Positions 1 to 7,368 of a stretch of 64,000 nt of DNA are shown here, piece by piece. The stretch's first letter is position 1; each line of letters starts with the position of its first letter. Below the pieces are notes generated by a model that worked only from the letters and a program-made list of their open reading frames with translations, had not been told where the DNA came from and did not search any database. A program made the translations under genes and the position numbers. Origin of the DNA: an uncultured Anaerofilum sp. (GTDB lineage Bacteria; Bacillota; Clostridia; Oscillospirales; Ruminococcaceae); the NCBI GenBank assembly GCA_944385935.1, contig CALWZC010000008.1:1-64000 (forward strand), in the 5' to 3' direction.

Positions 1-515
1 TCGGCCAGCTTCATGTGCTTGTGGCCGTATATGTCCTTCATGTCGCGCCAGACTTCCCACGGCACCCGGAAAAAGTCTTGCAGGCCCACGCTCACCAGAA
101 TGAAGGCAGCGGCACCGAGGCGGTGGTGTTCGGTCAGGCTTGCCACCTGCTCGTCGGTGAGGCGGCTCTGCTCGATCCGGTCGCTGTCGGTGTGCTTCGC
201 CTCGAATACTACGGCGCGGCCTCCGGTGAGGGTGCCCTTAAAATCGGGCTGCCCGGCTTTGATGTAGCAGGCAAGGAACTGGCCCTGCCGGTTTGGCGGC
301 CGGAGAGGGCGCATAGGCTCCGGCGTCTTTTCGACGTAGGCCACGCCCTTGTCCTTGTACCAGCTCAGACTCGCGGCGATCAGGTTCTCGAAGTGTTCCC
401 CGGCCCGCTTGCTCTGGAGCCCGCGCTGGCTTCGCTGCACGTTTGCGAGAGCGGTCGCTGCTGTCGGATCCGGGTAGCCCTCGCGGTTTCTCCCCGGTAT
501 CGTGTCCCAGCTCAT
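1..515 (-). CDS. recU: RecU-like Holliday junction resolvase (partial, runs off left edge)
   Basis: The reverse strand encodes at least 171 residues from an ATG at 515 that overlaps the stop of the upstream gene by four bases (ATGA). After a basic N-terminus (QSKRAGEHFENLI, near residues 39-51) come the RecU/PDDEXK features: an Asp in QPDFKG, then VVFEAKHT with the Glu-x-Lys of the active site, and later FILVSVGLQDFFRVPW, which matches the RecU C-terminal half. RecU enzymes cut Holliday junctions. Phage copies resolve replication and recombination intermediates. This fits the Erf/SSB/Gam set upstream in the same operon. The C-terminus lies outside the window. The fold assignment is fairly sure; the exact substrate is inferred. 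Confidence 0.82.
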   Translation of the reverse strand, partial: MSWDTIPGRNREGYPDPTAATALANVQRSQRGLQSKRAGEHFENLIAASLSWYKDKGVAYVEKTPEPMRPLRPPNRQGQFLACYIKAGQPDFKGTLTGGRAVVFEAKHTDSDRIEQSRLTDEQVASLTEHHRLGAAAFILVSVGLQDFFRVPWEVWRDMKDIYGHKHMKLA

Positions 516-1033
516 TGATCCGCCTCCAGCGTTATGTCGTGCCCGCGGTGGCGTCTGAGCTGGATCGCCAGATCCACGACGGCCTCGCCGGAGATCCGCA
601 CGGTGGTGGACTCCATGGCCGCGACGCCGTTCAGGCTGCCGACGTGGGAGGGGAGGACGATCAGCGCGTCGCCCAGCTCAGTGTCCCGATTTTCGCCGGT
701 TTTGTCCCGGTAAACGTCCGCAGCGTCCCGGACGGGGATCCCGTGTTCCTCAGCATAGGTGATCTCGGCCTTCATGCCTTCGCTCGGATTGTCGATCCCG
801 TACACCCAGAGCTCGTCGCACATACTCAGCAGCGAGATCCCCATGTCCATGCCGACGGCCCGATCCTGCGGGTTTGTGTCGTCGAGGAACTGCGTGCAGT
901 AGACGTGCGGCGCGATTGGCAGCACGTCCGGCCAGAGCTCCGCAGCCTCTCGGCAGTAGCCCTGCGCCTTGATGATGTTTTTCTCCATTTCTCCCCGGCA
1001 CGGGGAGCATATATAAACAAGTCGATCTCTCAT
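512..1033 (-). CDS. DUF4406/DUF7768-type protein (nucleoside deoxyribosyltransferase-like fold)
   Basis: 173 residues from an ATG preceded by AAAGGAG. The N-terminus VYICSPCRGEMEKN, then PIAPHVYCTQFLDD and CDELWVYG, is the pattern of the small phage and Firmicute family annotated DUF4406 or DUF7768, related to nucleoside 2-deoxyribosyltransferases. Family members normally end near residue 110. The extra C-terminal 60 residues here (from about RDKTGENRDTE) are not recognised. The biochemical role is unknown; nucleotide or DNA-modification metabolism is a guess from the fold. It sits between a DNA methyltransferase and RecU in the leftward early operon and overlaps recU by four bases. Confidence 0.7.
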   Translation of the reverse strand: MRDRLVYICSPCRGEMEKNIIKAQGYCREAAELWPDVLPIAPHVYCTQFLDDTNPQDRAVGMDMGISLLSMCDELWVYGIDNPSEGMKAEITYAEEHGIPVRDAADVYRDKTGENRDTELGDALIVLPSHVGSLNGVAAMESTTVRISGEAVVDLAIQLRRHRGHDITLEADQ

Positions 1034-1050
1034 GGTTTTGCTCCTTTCGC

Positions 1051-1745
1051 TTAAATAAAATCAAATATTGACAGCTGGTTGTCCTCGGCCTCAATTCTCC
1101 GGCAGGAAATGTCGAAGTATTTCGGCTCCAGCTCGATCCCGATAAAGTGACACCCTTCCCGGATAGCTGCCACGCCGGTGCTGCCGCTTCCCATGAAGGG
1201 ATCCAGCACCATGCCGCCCTTGTCTACGCTGTTATGTATGCAGCGTGACATGAGGGCCACTGGCTTTGGCGTCGGGTGTTCCCCAGCTGGATCCCGCGTC
1301 ACCTGCCAGAGGTTTGAGGGCCTGCCGTCTTTGAGCTTGTGCCTGCCCTTGTGGGCGAAAAGAATTAGCTCGCATTGGTTCCCGTAGTCCCCGGTGAGGT
1401 CGCCGCTCGTCCAGTTTCCTTTGTCCCACACGATCGGGGTTTTCAGGATTGCCCCGGCGTCCGTGAGGGCCTGCTGCCATTGGTGTGCTACGTCAAAACG
1501 GGTGCAGAGGTAGATCGCCCCGCCGTCCTCCAGTTTGTCGTACATGAGCGGCACGCTCCAGAGCGGTGCCTCGGTATCATTTGCCAGCAGATCGGGTGTG
1601 TCCATTACCTTGCGCCGCCCGGTCTGGTATGCGATCCCATACGGGGGATCCGTCACTATGGCCGATACCCCCCCGCGAGCTCCGGCAGGATTTCCCGGCA
1701 GTCGCCGCAGTAGAGCGTCGCTTTTCTGAACTTCTCAATTTTCAA
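1051..1745 (-). pseudogene. Beta-class DNA (N4/N6) methyltransferase, frameshifted in a G7 tract
   Basis: The reading frame from TTG at 1745 (GGAGG seven bases upstream) encodes a typical start, KATLYCGDCREILPELAGG. It then shifts frame in a run of seven G (1668-1674) and stops at TAG (1656-1658). The rest of the enzyme is open in another frame from a GTG at 1656: TDPPYG is catalytic motif IV and DPFMGSGSTG near the C-terminus is the AdoMet-binding motif I, in beta-class order. One extra G would restore ...ELAGGVSAIVTDPPYG. No target-recognition domain of notable size is present, as in small phage methyltransferases. The TAGTG overlap could allow re-initiation of the C-terminal part. This may be a true mutation, a phase-variable tract or a sequencing error. 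The family call is firm; the functional state is not. Confidence 0.8.
1668..1674 (-). repeat. Homopolymer G7 tract at the methyltransferase frameshift
   Basis: Seven consecutive C on the + strand (G on the coding strand) mark the exact point where the methyltransferase frame changes. Eight bases would make a continuous gene. This is a candidate slippage site. Confidence 0.8.
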
Positions 1746-1757
1746 GGCTTCGCCTCC

Positions 1758-2756
1758 TTACTTGCTGCGCCAGCTCTCGCCGGTGGTTACTATGGCCGCG
1801 CACATTTCCCGCAGCCGGTCGATCGTGGCGTCTGCTGTGGTTGGATCCCCGGAGTCCTTCGGCGTCAGCCTGCGGACGAGCTCGGCGTCCGTGTAGTTCG
1901 TGGTGATGATCGTCGGCATGTATGCCTCGTACCGTGCGTTGATTATTGCGTAAATCTTGGACACGGCCCACTCGGTCGCGGGCTCTTTCCCCATGTCGTC
2001 GATTATGAGTAGCTGCACGCGCTTGTAGGTGTCCAGAACGCTACCCTCGCTGATTTCTCCACCGTACTGCCGGTTCTGCTCATAGGTGCGCTTGATACGC
2101 TCCAGCAGGTCGATCATAGTCATGCAGATCACCGGTGTGCCTTGCTGCATGAGTTGGTTCGCTATGGCAGCGGCGAGGTGTGTCTTTCCGGTTCCTTTCG
2201 GGCCGGTGATGAATAGGCCGTTCCGGCCGGGCTCCGGGTTGTTTTTTGGCAGCTTCTCCCGGAAGTTGTCGGCGTAGGCCGCGCACACCCGGAGGGCCTT
2301 CTGGTTCTCGCTGGTAGGTTGGAAGGTATCGAAGGTGCGGCGAAGGAAACGGGCGTTCATGCCGCTGTCGCCTATAATACGGCGCACCCGCTTTCTCATT
2401 TCCCGCGCTTCTTCCTCCCTGCGCTTGGCCTCTATTTCTGCGTCGCGTTCAGCTTGCTGTCTTTCATACTCGGCCACGGCCTCCGGGCAGTCGCAGCGCT
2501 CCGGCCCATACGGGGCCCACATGATCCGCTCGCCGAACTTGAAGCCCCTCGTCAGTCTTGGCTTGCCGCAGTATTCACACGGCACCGGATCGGGAGGGTT
2601 GAAGCCCGCAGCCTCCGGCGAGTCGCTGTAAATCCATATATCCCGCTTTTCGGGCTCCGGCTCAGCTGTCTGCCATTGTGAAGCCGGAGAGGGCCGTCTC
2701 GCTTCTTGATCCGTCCTCTTGCCCGCTCCCGCCAGTATTTGCGCGATCGTTTCCAT
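1758..2756 (-). CDS. dnaC: DnaC-type helicase loader / phage replication ATPase
   Basis: 332 residues from ATG with GGAGG eight bases upstream. An N-terminal zinc-binding region (CEYCGKP ... RCDC, residues about 60-90) precedes a charged helical stretch and an AAA+ domain. The AAA+ domain has Walker A GPKGTGKTH, Walker B LLIIDDMG and a sensor-1 strand ending ITTNYT. This is the layout of DnaC/DnaI loaders that place the replicative helicase on single-stranded DNA at the origin. Its first 95 bases overlap the replisome organizer gene, the usual partner in phage replication modules. It presumably recruits host DnaB-type helicase to the element's origin. Confidence 0.88.
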   Translation of the reverse strand: METIAQILAGAGKRTDQEARRPSPASQWQTAEPEPEKRDIWIYSDSPEAAGFNPPDPVPCEYCGKPRLTRGFKFGERIMWAPYGPERCDCPEAVAEYERQQAERDAEIEAKRREEEAREMRKRVRRIIGDSGMNARFLRRTFDTFQPTSENQKALRVCAAYADNFREKLPKNNPEPGRNGLFITGPKGTGKTHLAAAIANQLMQQGTPVICMTMIDLLERIKRTYEQNRQYGGEISEGSVLDTYKRVQLLIIDDMGKEPATEWAVSKIYAIINARYEAYMPTIITTNYTDAELVRRLTPKDSGDPTTADATIDRLREMCAAIVTTGESWRSK

Positions 2757-3558
2757 GGCTCTGTCCTCCTTTCGTTTTGTCGTTGTCGTATTTTCCCTCC
2801 AGCACCTTGCTCATGTTCGAGGGCTTAATCAGCCAGTCGAAGTCTGCCGCCCAGCCTCGGTCGTTCTCGCCTTTCAGGAAGTCCGACGCCTCGGCCTTCT
2901 CGAATAGCTCCTTGAAGGTGTCCAGCGTCTTGTATTTCTTCCAGCGGGCTGCGAGTTGTTTCTGTCGGTTGCCCTCCACTCCGCGCAGTTGTGGGTAGCT
3001 GGTGCATATTGCGTGATAAAGCTCGACGATCTGCGCGTAGGGGACGGGCGGCTGCTGGCCCCCTTTAGGGGGTAGGGGGTTATTTATATTTTCTTCTCTA
3101 CTCTGGTCTACTCTACTCTGGTCTACTCTGCCTGCGGTCATTTGCTGGTCGTCCGGCGGTCGTCCGGCGGTCGCTTTCCGATCGTCCTCCGAGGGTGCAG
3201 CAGCAGCGGCCCGGCGGCGTCTGGAGCGGTTCTTTTCGGCTTCTCGCTGCTCGATCAGCTTGCCGGTGTACTCGTACCAGTCGTGCAGGGACAGAGAGCC
3301 GTCGTCTGCCGTGTCAAGCAGGCCAGCGTTTGCTATGGCCTCCACGAATTTGCCCGGATCTCCGTTCCACTGTGCCGCTCTTGCGATCATGCGGTCACTG
3401 ATACCTTGAAGGGATCCGCTCGGCGCGTTATCCAGCGCCCAGAGCCAGAATGAGATCAGCAGTCCGAGCATGTGAGCCGGTTCGATCTCCAGCTCGTCAG
3501 CAGCCGCCAGCAGCTTGCGGTGGTCTTTGAGTTGTTGGTGTACTTGGATCCATGCCAC
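2662..3558 (-). CDS. Phage replisome organizer (DnaD-like N-terminal domain)
   Basis: The start is taken as the GTG at 3558 (MAWIQVHQQLKDHRKLL), nine bases after AGGAGG. The GTG at 3567 is too close to that site. The N-terminal 110 residues (AWIQVHQQLKDHRK, SFWLWALDNAPSG, HDWYEYTGKLIEQR) match the replisome-organizer family that binds phage origins. A low-complexity linker follows with the reiterated segments ATAGRPPDDQQMTAGR and VDQSRVDQSR. The C-terminal part is a helical region that likely contacts the helicase loader encoded next. The linker DNA carries 11-bp tandem repeats also found upstream of the gene, so the origin may lie in or beside it. Confidence 0.8.
   Translation of the reverse strand: MAWIQVHQQLKDHRKLLAAADELEIEPAHMLGLLISFWLWALDNAPSGSLQGISDRMIARAAQWNGDPGKFVEAIANAGLLDTADDGSLSLHDWYEYTGKLIEQREAEKNRSRRRRAAAAAPSEDDRKATAGRPPDDQQMTAGRVDQSRVDQSREENINNPLPPKGGQQPPVPYAQIVELYHAICTSYPQLRGVEGNRQKQLAARWKKYKTLDTFKELFEKAEASDFLKGENDRGWAADFDWLIKPSNMSKVLEGKYDNDKTKGGQSHGNDRANTGGSGQEDGSRSETALSGFTMADS
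3148..3191. repeat. 11-bp tandem repeats inside the replisome organizer gene (iteron-like block A)
   Basis: Four direct units with an 11-bp period: GTCGTCCGGCG twice, then GTCGCTTTCCG and ATCGTCCTCCG. The same order of units occurs in block B about 450 bp away. Nearby, GGTCTACTCT-type units (about 3095-3130) form a second short repeat. Confidence 0.7.
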
Positions 3559-3578
3559 CGTGCGCACCTCCTTTCTCG

Positions 3579-3656
3579 GTCTTTCGGTGGTCGTTCTCCG
3601 GTCTGTCCGGCGGTCGTCCGGCGGTCGTCCGGCGGTCGCTTTCCGGTCGTCCGGTG
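3579..3656. repeat. 11-bp tandem repeats upstream of the replisome organizer (iteron-like block B)
   Basis: Seven consecutive units on an 11-bp period (one is 12 bp), with core GTCGTCCGGCG. They fill the 100-bp gap between the replisome organizer start and the ssb stop. The period equals one helical turn, so bound proteins would line up on one face. The array carries no ribosome site beyond the GGAGG at its edge. Confidence 0.7.
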
Positions 3657-3657
3657 A

Positions 3658-4008
3658 TTATGCGTAGTTCTGAGCACTCCCGCCACCGCCAGACTCCTTG
3701 CCGTCGGCAAAGTAAATCCGGGAGGCGGTTACTTCCACGACTTTGTGCCGTCTGCCGTCGTTCCCGTCATATTTCCGCGTGGAAATGCGGCCCTCGACGA
3801 CTACTTGGCGGCCTTTGGTGAGGTATCGGCCGCAGAACTCGGCCTGCTCCCGCCAGCACACGATCGGTATGTAGTCCGGCGGCGCTTCTCTGTCTTTGCT
3901 CGGCACCTGAACGGCGAGATCGAAGCTCGCCACCGGTGTGCCGCCCTGCGTGTATCTGATTTCAGGCTCCTGAGCCAGACGGCCCAAAAGCGCTACATGG
4001 TTAAACAT
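3658..4008 (-). CDS. ssb: Single-stranded DNA-binding protein
   Basis: 116 residues from ATG with GGAGG eight bases upstream. The OB-fold pattern of SSB is clear: NHVALLGRLAQEPEIRYT, VASFDLAVQ, WREQAEFCGRYLTKGRQVVVEG and TRKYDGNDGRRHKVVEV. It coats single-stranded DNA during replication and recombination. It is shorter than chromosomal SSB and ends in a glycine-rich AQNYA rather than the acidic DDDIPF-like tip that docks repair proteins. It therefore probably lacks the usual partner-binding tail. The gene overlaps erf by eight bases. Confidence 0.9.
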   Translation of the reverse strand: MFNHVALLGRLAQEPEIRYTQGGTPVASFDLAVQVPSKDREAPPDYIPIVCWREQAEFCGRYLTKGRQVVVEGRISTRKYDGNDGRRHKVVEVTASRIYFADGKESGGGGSAQNYA

Positions 4009-4840
4009 TAGCGGTTCCTCCTTGCTTTGCGTTGTCCAGTGCGGCGCAGATTTCGTCGTACTGCTGCCGCGTCAGATTGTGCGGATCCTGCTGCCCGTAT
4101 TTCTGGACGATCCGCTCGTTGACTTGCTGCTGGCTCAGGCCCGCGTCCTCGCCCTTGCGATACATGCGGGAGAGCTGCGCGTCAGATAGGGGCCGTGAAG
4201 CGCCTGTGCGCCCGCTCTGGGCGCTACGCGGTGCAGGTTGGGTATTTCTACCCTGAGCGCCGTTTTGAGGCTGTGTGGCCGTCTGTGGCGCTTGCTGGCG
4301 GCCCTCACTGGTGTGATCCTGCATGTCGGGATCGTCGTCGCCTTGATCTATGCCGAATTTCTCGAAAAGGTAGTATTTGAGGCAATATGTCCACGCGGAG
4401 CCCTTGGCTTTGTCCGGGCCGCCGTCATTGGTGCCGATTGCGTGCAGCGTTACCTCCAGCTTATCCTCTGGATCGTCCGCGTTCGTCCAGCGGATCGTCA
4501 GGTCGGCCTCATACACCCACACGACGCGATCGCCGTTCCGGGTGTGCTGCACGAAGTTGGAATAGTACACGAGATCCCCGTTTTCGGCGTGTCTGGTGGC
4601 CGTCTCGCCCACAATGTCGAAGTTGACGCCGTATTTGTTCATGGCCGGGGTGAGAAGCTCGTAAACGTCGAAGATCTTCGCAAATTTGTACTTCACGCCG
4701 TCGCTGTGCTGCTTCTGAGTGATAGAGGGCACGGCCTCCCGCAGCTTGATAAACTTTTCTTGCAGGCTCATGGCCTCACGCGGCGGGGCTTCTGCCTCTT
4801 TCGGTTTGGCCGTCGCCGCTGTTTTGGTGTTGTCTGCCAT
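4001..4840 (-). CDS. erf: Erf-family single-strand annealing protein
   Basis: 279 residues. The Erf domain spans about residues 20-165: LQEKFIKLREAVPSI, YKFAKIFDVYELLTPAMNKYGV, the motif GSAWTYCLKYYLFEKFGI, then an acidic QGDDDPD. A Gln/Pro-rich linker and a C-terminal helical segment (LSDAQLSRMYRKGEDAGL) follow. Erf proteins pair complementary single strands in phage recombination and circularisation. It is flanked by ssb (overlapping) and a Gam-like gene, a standard recombineering cluster. Start ATG at 4840 has GGAGG upstream. Confidence 0.87.
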   Translation of the reverse strand: MADNTKTAATAKPKEAEAPPREAMSLQEKFIKLREAVPSITQKQHSDGVKYKFAKIFDVYELLTPAMNKYGVNFDIVGETATRHAENGDLVYYSNFVQHTRNGDRVVWVYEADLTIRWTNADDPEDKLEVTLHAIGTNDGGPDKAKGSAWTYCLKYYLFEKFGIDQGDDDPDMQDHTSEGRQQAPQTATQPQNGAQGRNTQPAPRSAQSGRTGASRPLSDAQLSRMYRKGEDAGLSQQQVNERIVQKYGQQDPHNLTRQQYDEICAALDNAKQGGTANV

Positions 4841-4852
4841 GTTCTCGCCTCC

Positions 4853-5575
4853 TTACACGTCCACCGAGAAGGTGTCCGGCTTTTCGATCGCCTTCACTCC
4901 TTCCACGATCTCGCCGGTTTCGGTGTCCACGACGCTGCCGCCCATGATTTCGAGGCGCTTCTTGTATTCGCCCCACTTTGGCTTTTCCTCGGTCTTGATG
5001 AACTCCAGATTGCCGGAGGCTTTCAGGAACTCCACCAGCTTGCTGTCGTCCTTTTCCATGGTGGCCCCGCCGAACTTGCGCGTCAGCGTGCCAGACAGAA
5101 GTCGGTAGCTCGCTTTGGTCTTGGTGGTCTTGTGCGGCACCGTCTCGAAGTATTCCGCGAGCTTTGAGGTCAAGAAGCGGGTGCCGTTCTCGCACCGGCG
5201 CTCTGCTTCGGCCAGCTTTTCCTCAATCCGTGCGATCTGCGCCTCTGCCAGTTCGCGGATCCGTGCGAGCTCGGCGCGTTCCTCCGCGATTTTGCGGCAG
5301 GCCCAGTCTGCGCAGCCGTCGTCGGTGATCCTCCATGCCGGGCGCGGCGCGTCCTCGGCCTCTGTTTCGTCCTGCCCGAACACGCTCATGTCCATGCCTT
5401 CCAGCTCGTCGAGAGTGACGGCCGGTGCCTGCTCTACCGTTGCCGCTGTGGCTTCATTTTCGGCCGCTGTGGCCGTTTCTTTTGCCTTGGTGATAACTTC
5501 CCCGCCTTTGGTCTTTTCGGCCGTCCAAGGGGCCTCTGCGGCGATTTCCTTCGCCTTCGTGATTGCTTTACCCAT
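4853..5575 (-). CDS. gam: Gam-like host-nuclease inhibitor
   Basis: 240 residues. A variable Ala/Glu-rich N-terminus of about 75 residues precedes a Mu-Gam-like domain: WRITDDGCADWACRKIAEE, a long coiled helix, FLTSKLAEYFETVPHK, ASYRLLSGTLTRK, then WGEYKKRLEIMGGSVVD. Gam proteins bind double-stranded DNA ends and shield them from host exonucleases. It stands directly upstream of erf and ssb in the operon, as expected for end protection plus annealing. The start ATG at 5575 has an AGGAG very close by, so the true start could be an alternative; the domain call does not depend on it. Confidence 0.85.
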   Translation of the reverse strand: MGKAITKAKEIAAEAPWTAEKTKGGEVITKAKETATAAENEATAATVEQAPAVTLDELEGMDMSVFGQDETEAEDAPRPAWRITDDGCADWACRKIAEERAELARIRELAEAQIARIEEKLAEAERRCENGTRFLTSKLAEYFETVPHKTTKTKASYRLLSGTLTRKFGGATMEKDDSKLVEFLKASGNLEFIKTEEKPKWGEYKKRLEIMGGSVVDTETGEIVEGVKAIEKPDTFSVDV

Positions 5576-5828
5576 TCTCCTGATCCCCTTCCTGATTTTT
5601 TAACGCTTCCCGGAGCTGCTGCCGGGTTGCTTGGTGTTCTGCGATTTCGTCGGCCAGTTTGGCCTCTGCTTCTTTGAGTGCGGCGTCTTTATCCTGCCAG
5701 TGCTGGTACCACTCGTCCGAGGACTTTTGAGCCTCGTCCCTCTGGCGTTCTGCTTCGACTGCGCGGGCCGTCATGGTTGCCAGCAGATCGGCCATGAGCT
5801 CGATCGGGCTTTTGCTTTTCTCGTCCAT
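5568..5828 (-). CDS. Small coiled-coil phage protein, unknown function
   Basis: 86 residues, almost entirely predicted helix: a heptad-like, Glu/Lys/Gln-rich coiled coil from about residue 20 to 80 (AVEAERQRDEAQKS, EAEAKLADEIAEHQA). It overlaps the Gam-like gene by eight bases, and its ATG shares TAATG with the stop of the upstream SleB-like gene. Tight coupling indicates it is translated. No family is recognised. The protein could be an accessory or chaperone for a neighbour, but nothing in the sequence proves this. Confidence 0.6.
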   Translation of the reverse strand: MDEKSKSPIELMADLLATMTARAVEAERQRDEAQKSSDEWYQHWQDKDAALKEAEAKLADEIAEHQATRQQLREALKNQEGDQENG

Positions 5829-6553
5829 TACTGTGCCTCCTTAAAAAATTTGTGATTGTTTATCGTTAAAACGTACACCTGCGACTCGTGCCACTCGCTT
5901 GACGCCAGATCCGGCGCGTAAAAATACTTGATCGGCTCGTGAGTGACGACGTACCCGAAGTCGAACACGGCCCCCACGGCCTCCAGTGCCTCGCTGTCGG
6001 GTTCTGGCCTGCGGCTGCTGTACTCGTACCGCTCCAGAGCCTCCAGCGGCCGGATCCCGTCGTCCTCGCACGCTTGGAGCATACACTGGGCCACGGCCAC
6101 CTTGCCCGCGAAGGGTTCCCCGGTGGCTTCGGCGGTGATTGCCGACGCCAGCTCGTAGCGTTCTATGTCTGTTATGGTGTAGCGCTTTTCAAATCCTGCC
6201 TCGGCGGCCCATGCGTCTGTCAGGGCCTCCATATTCACCGGGCAGCCTTCGCCGAGCGCGAATATATAGGCGGTTGATTGTGTCGCCTCCGGCTCCGGTG
6301 CTGGCGTCATAGTCTCCGCTGCTGTCCGGGACTCTCCGGCAGCTGCCGGATCCTCGTTGTCCCCGAACGTGAAGCGCACGACGACGAAAACGAGCAGCAG
6401 GGCCAGTATCACGGCCAGCGCCATGCGCCAGTTCAGGCGCTTGCATTTCGTCGCCAGCCGGTGTAAAATAGGCTTAGGCTTTCGGCGTCTGTGCTGATTG
6501 CTTACTGAATGGCTGCCCGGTAGCGTCGGGCGGCCGTTTTTTTGTTCTGTCAT
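5828..6553 (-). CDS. Membrane-anchored SleB-like cell-wall hydrolase
   Basis: 241 residues. A basic N-terminus is followed by one membrane segment (about residues 43-63, ALAVILALLLVFVVVRF), a Pro/Thr/Glu spacer, then a domain resembling SleB/Hydrolase_2 lytic transglycosylases. The domain runs ERYELASAITAEATGEPF, with the AE pair where the catalytic Glu is expected, then GKVAVAQCMLQ, a more variable middle, and SEWHESQVYVLTINNHKFF at the end. Predicted topology puts the domain outside the membrane. Its place in the early operon among recombination genes is unusual for a lysis enzyme; wall remodelling or entry exclusion are possible roles. The family call is moderate; activity is untested. Confidence 0.68.
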   Translation of the reverse strand: MTEQKNGRPTLPGSHSVSNQHRRRKPKPILHRLATKCKRLNWRMALAVILALLLVFVVVRFTFGDNEDPAAAGESRTAAETMTPAPEPEATQSTAYIFALGEGCPVNMEALTDAWAAEAGFEKRYTITDIERYELASAITAEATGEPFAGKVAVAQCMLQACEDDGIRPLEALERYEYSSRRPEPDSEALEAVGAVFDFGYVVTHEPIKYFYAPDLASSEWHESQVYVLTINNHKFFKEAQ

Positions 6554-7368
6554 AATGCTGCCTCCAGTTCATAGCGTTTTACGGTGTAGCGGGAAAACGC
6601 CCGCTCCCGGATTGTGTCGGCGGTCAGTAGCGCGAGGTAGTCCTCGCCGTAGCTTTCGCCGGTGTGCAGCTTATTGAGGGCCAGTTTTCTGCGGGCGTAT
6701 GCCTCACACTCCCGGAAAAGGTCAGCCGGAGTACACCAGCCCAGAGCCTTGTCGGTGTTGGCTTTCAGCGCGTCGCTGCTTTTGTCCTCGGCCGCCTTGA
6801 TCTTCCTGCGGCCCCTCTCAGCCGTAGAGGCTGCCGCCTTCGGCGTACTCAGTCCCAGCGCTTCGGCGATCTCCCGGTATGTGTACCCCTGCGCCTTCAT
6901 GGTGAGGACGTCGAGTTGCTGCTCGGTCAGGATTTCCAGCAGCGGCATGTATTGAGCTGCCACCACTTCGTCCTCCCGCTGGTACGGTAAAAACTGCGGA
7001 TCCCCGATTATGTCGTAAAGCGTCAGGCCGTCCTCGGTCATTTCCGCGTCGAGGCTGAGCGGCTGGATCCGGCGTCTTTGTTTCCGGCGCTCTTTGTCGA
7101 TCTCCGAGTCCATGGTGTTGCCCGCTATGGTGGTAAAAGAATATTGCCGGAGCTCCGGCCTCGCGGTGTAAAGCCGGACGGCTCGCAGGTAGCCGAACAC
7201 GGCCACGTCGTACCACTCCGAGGCGTCCAGCCTCTTGCCCCGGAGATATGAATAAATGGTTTGATGATACCGGGCGGCGAGTTCCTGCTGCTCCGGTGTC
7301 AGCGGGGCGTTGTGGTTCATGCGTTTACCCCCCCCTGCGAGATTTTCCTTGTTTTCCGCTTTGTTCAT
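6550..7368 (-). CDS. Sigma-70-like transcription factor of the element
   Basis: 272 residues from ATG at 7368 (AGGAG seven bases upstream; ATGA overlap with the exonuclease gene). A second ATG at 7320 lies just after a G8 run. Region-2-like sequence EWYDVAVFGYLRAVRLY and SFTTIAGNTMDSEIDKERR is followed by a region-4 helix-turn-helix, LTEQQLDVLTMKAQGYTYREIAEALGLS. The C-terminal 75 residues are unassigned. It overlaps the SleB-like gene by four bases. Such phage proteins usually switch on late genes, or act as sigma-like regulators; which of these applies here is inference. A longer frame reaching 7551 exists but overlaps the exonuclease gene and lacks a ribosome site. Confidence 0.75.
   Translation of the reverse strand: MNKAENKENLAGGGKRMNHNAPLTPEQQELAARYHQTIYSYLRGKRLDASEWYDVAVFGYLRAVRLYTARPELRQYSFTTIAGNTMDSEIDKERRKQRRRIQPLSLDAEMTEDGLTLYDIIGDPQFLPYQREDEVVAAQYMPLLEILTEQQLDVLTMKAQGYTYREIAEALGLSTPKAAASTAERGRRKIKAAEDKSSDALKANTDKALGWCTPADLFRECEAYARRKLALNKLHTGESYGEDYLALLTADTIRERAFSRYTVKRYELEAAL
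7328..7335 (-). repeat. Homopolymer G8 tract between two candidate starts of the sigma-like gene
   Basis: Eight consecutive C on the + strand (G8 on the coding strand) encode Gly-Gly-Gly between the ATG at 7368 and the ATG at 7320. Slippage would disconnect the first start but leave the second. The run itself might serve as a ribosome-binding sequence for the second. Confidence 0.65.

Noticed and set aside
15..1054. Long + strand frames opposite recU and the DUF4406 gene
   Set aside because: They are shadows of well-supported - strand genes with ribosome sites and family motifs.
3148..3656. Repeat blocks as a CRISPR array
   Set aside because: Units are 11 bp with no spacers and no cas genes.
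3456..3710. An 84-residue - strand frame over the iteron block
   Set aside because: It is a product of the repeats (RPPDDRRTTAG-type), with no ribosome site, overlapping the replisome organizer and ssb.
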